Notes under the pieces: generated by a model
Databases searched by the model: none
What the model saw: only the letters and a program-made list of their open reading frames with translations
What the model was told of the DNA's origin: nothing
NCBI GenBank assembly: GCA_030699125.1
Contig: JAUYKM010000006.1
Coordinates: forward strand, 1 to 33,155
Reading direction: 5' to 3'
Length of the DNA stretch: 33,155 bases
Origin: Candidatus Daviesbacteria bacterium
GTDB taxonomy: Bacteria > Patescibacteriota > Microgenomatia > Daviesbacterales > UBA10151
Program-made: the position numbers and the translations under genes
Shown: positions 33,033 to 33,155 of the stretch, piece by piece
Position numbering within the stretch: position 1 is the stretch's first letter
Layout of the letters: each line of letters begins with the position of its first letter

Positions 33033-33155
33033 TTAAATATCCGACACTTGATACTGTTTCAAAAACTCATTCGGTGTCTTCATGTTTAAACTCATATGAG
33101 GCCTCTTAGTATGATAATACACCAAATAATCTGTTAGTTCTCTACTTAGGTTTGG
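33033..33155 (-). mobile_element. C-terminal fragment of an integrase-core transposase (continues past window edge)
   Basis: Minus-strand translation PNLSRELTDYLVYYHTKRPHMSLNMKTPNEFLKQYQVSDI* matches the YNTKRPH..L..KTP..F signature. Not in the supplied ORF list. Confidence 0.8.

Noticed and set aside
1-33155. tRNA or rRNA genes
   Set aside because: No cloverleaf or rRNA-like sequence was recognised by eye; a tRNAscan/Infernal run would be needed to be certain.

Overview
The 33-kb window looks like a chromosomal segment of a small-genome bacterium. Gene content and style suggest Candidate Phyla Radiation / Patescibacteria, perhaps Microgenomates; this is inference from the sequence, with no search run. 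From left to right it contains: (1) the 3' part of a Thr/Ser/Asn-rich surface protein, coupled to a secreted protein with a Pro/Thr linker and an ALK/LTK-like glycine-rich domain; (2) three toxin-antitoxin-like modules (AbiEii-type NTase + small partner, HigB/HigA-like, VapB/VapC-like), each bordered by copies of one ~25-nt repeat; (3) an isoprenoid cluster: uppS, yjbQ-like, polyprenyl synthase, divergent IspH-like protein and two IDI-like NUDIX proteins; (4) ZIP transporter, DUF3105, CcdA, DsbA-like; (5) pth, IMPase, PRTase, EndoQ-like PHP nuclease; (6) a Tat-signal glycosidase-like protein, a VOC protein, ATP-dependent DNA ligase, Fic; (7) pyrB-carA-carB; (8) a DUF433/DUF5615 module next to a recF 3'-end relic; (9) recF, MFS, mutM and a partial transposase. 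Most notable signals: (a) many first-in-transcript genes have -35/N17/-10 elements with the -10 only 7-9 nt before the start codon, i.e. leaderless architecture, including a TTG start for pyrB; (b) several families of tiny palindromic or tandem repeats sit in frame inside housekeeping genes, and in carB and mutM one repeat appears nested inside another; (c) a frameshifted recF C-terminal relic and the intact recF 3' end form direct repeats around a TA-containing module; (d) the toxin-antitoxin array is delimited by a repeat.
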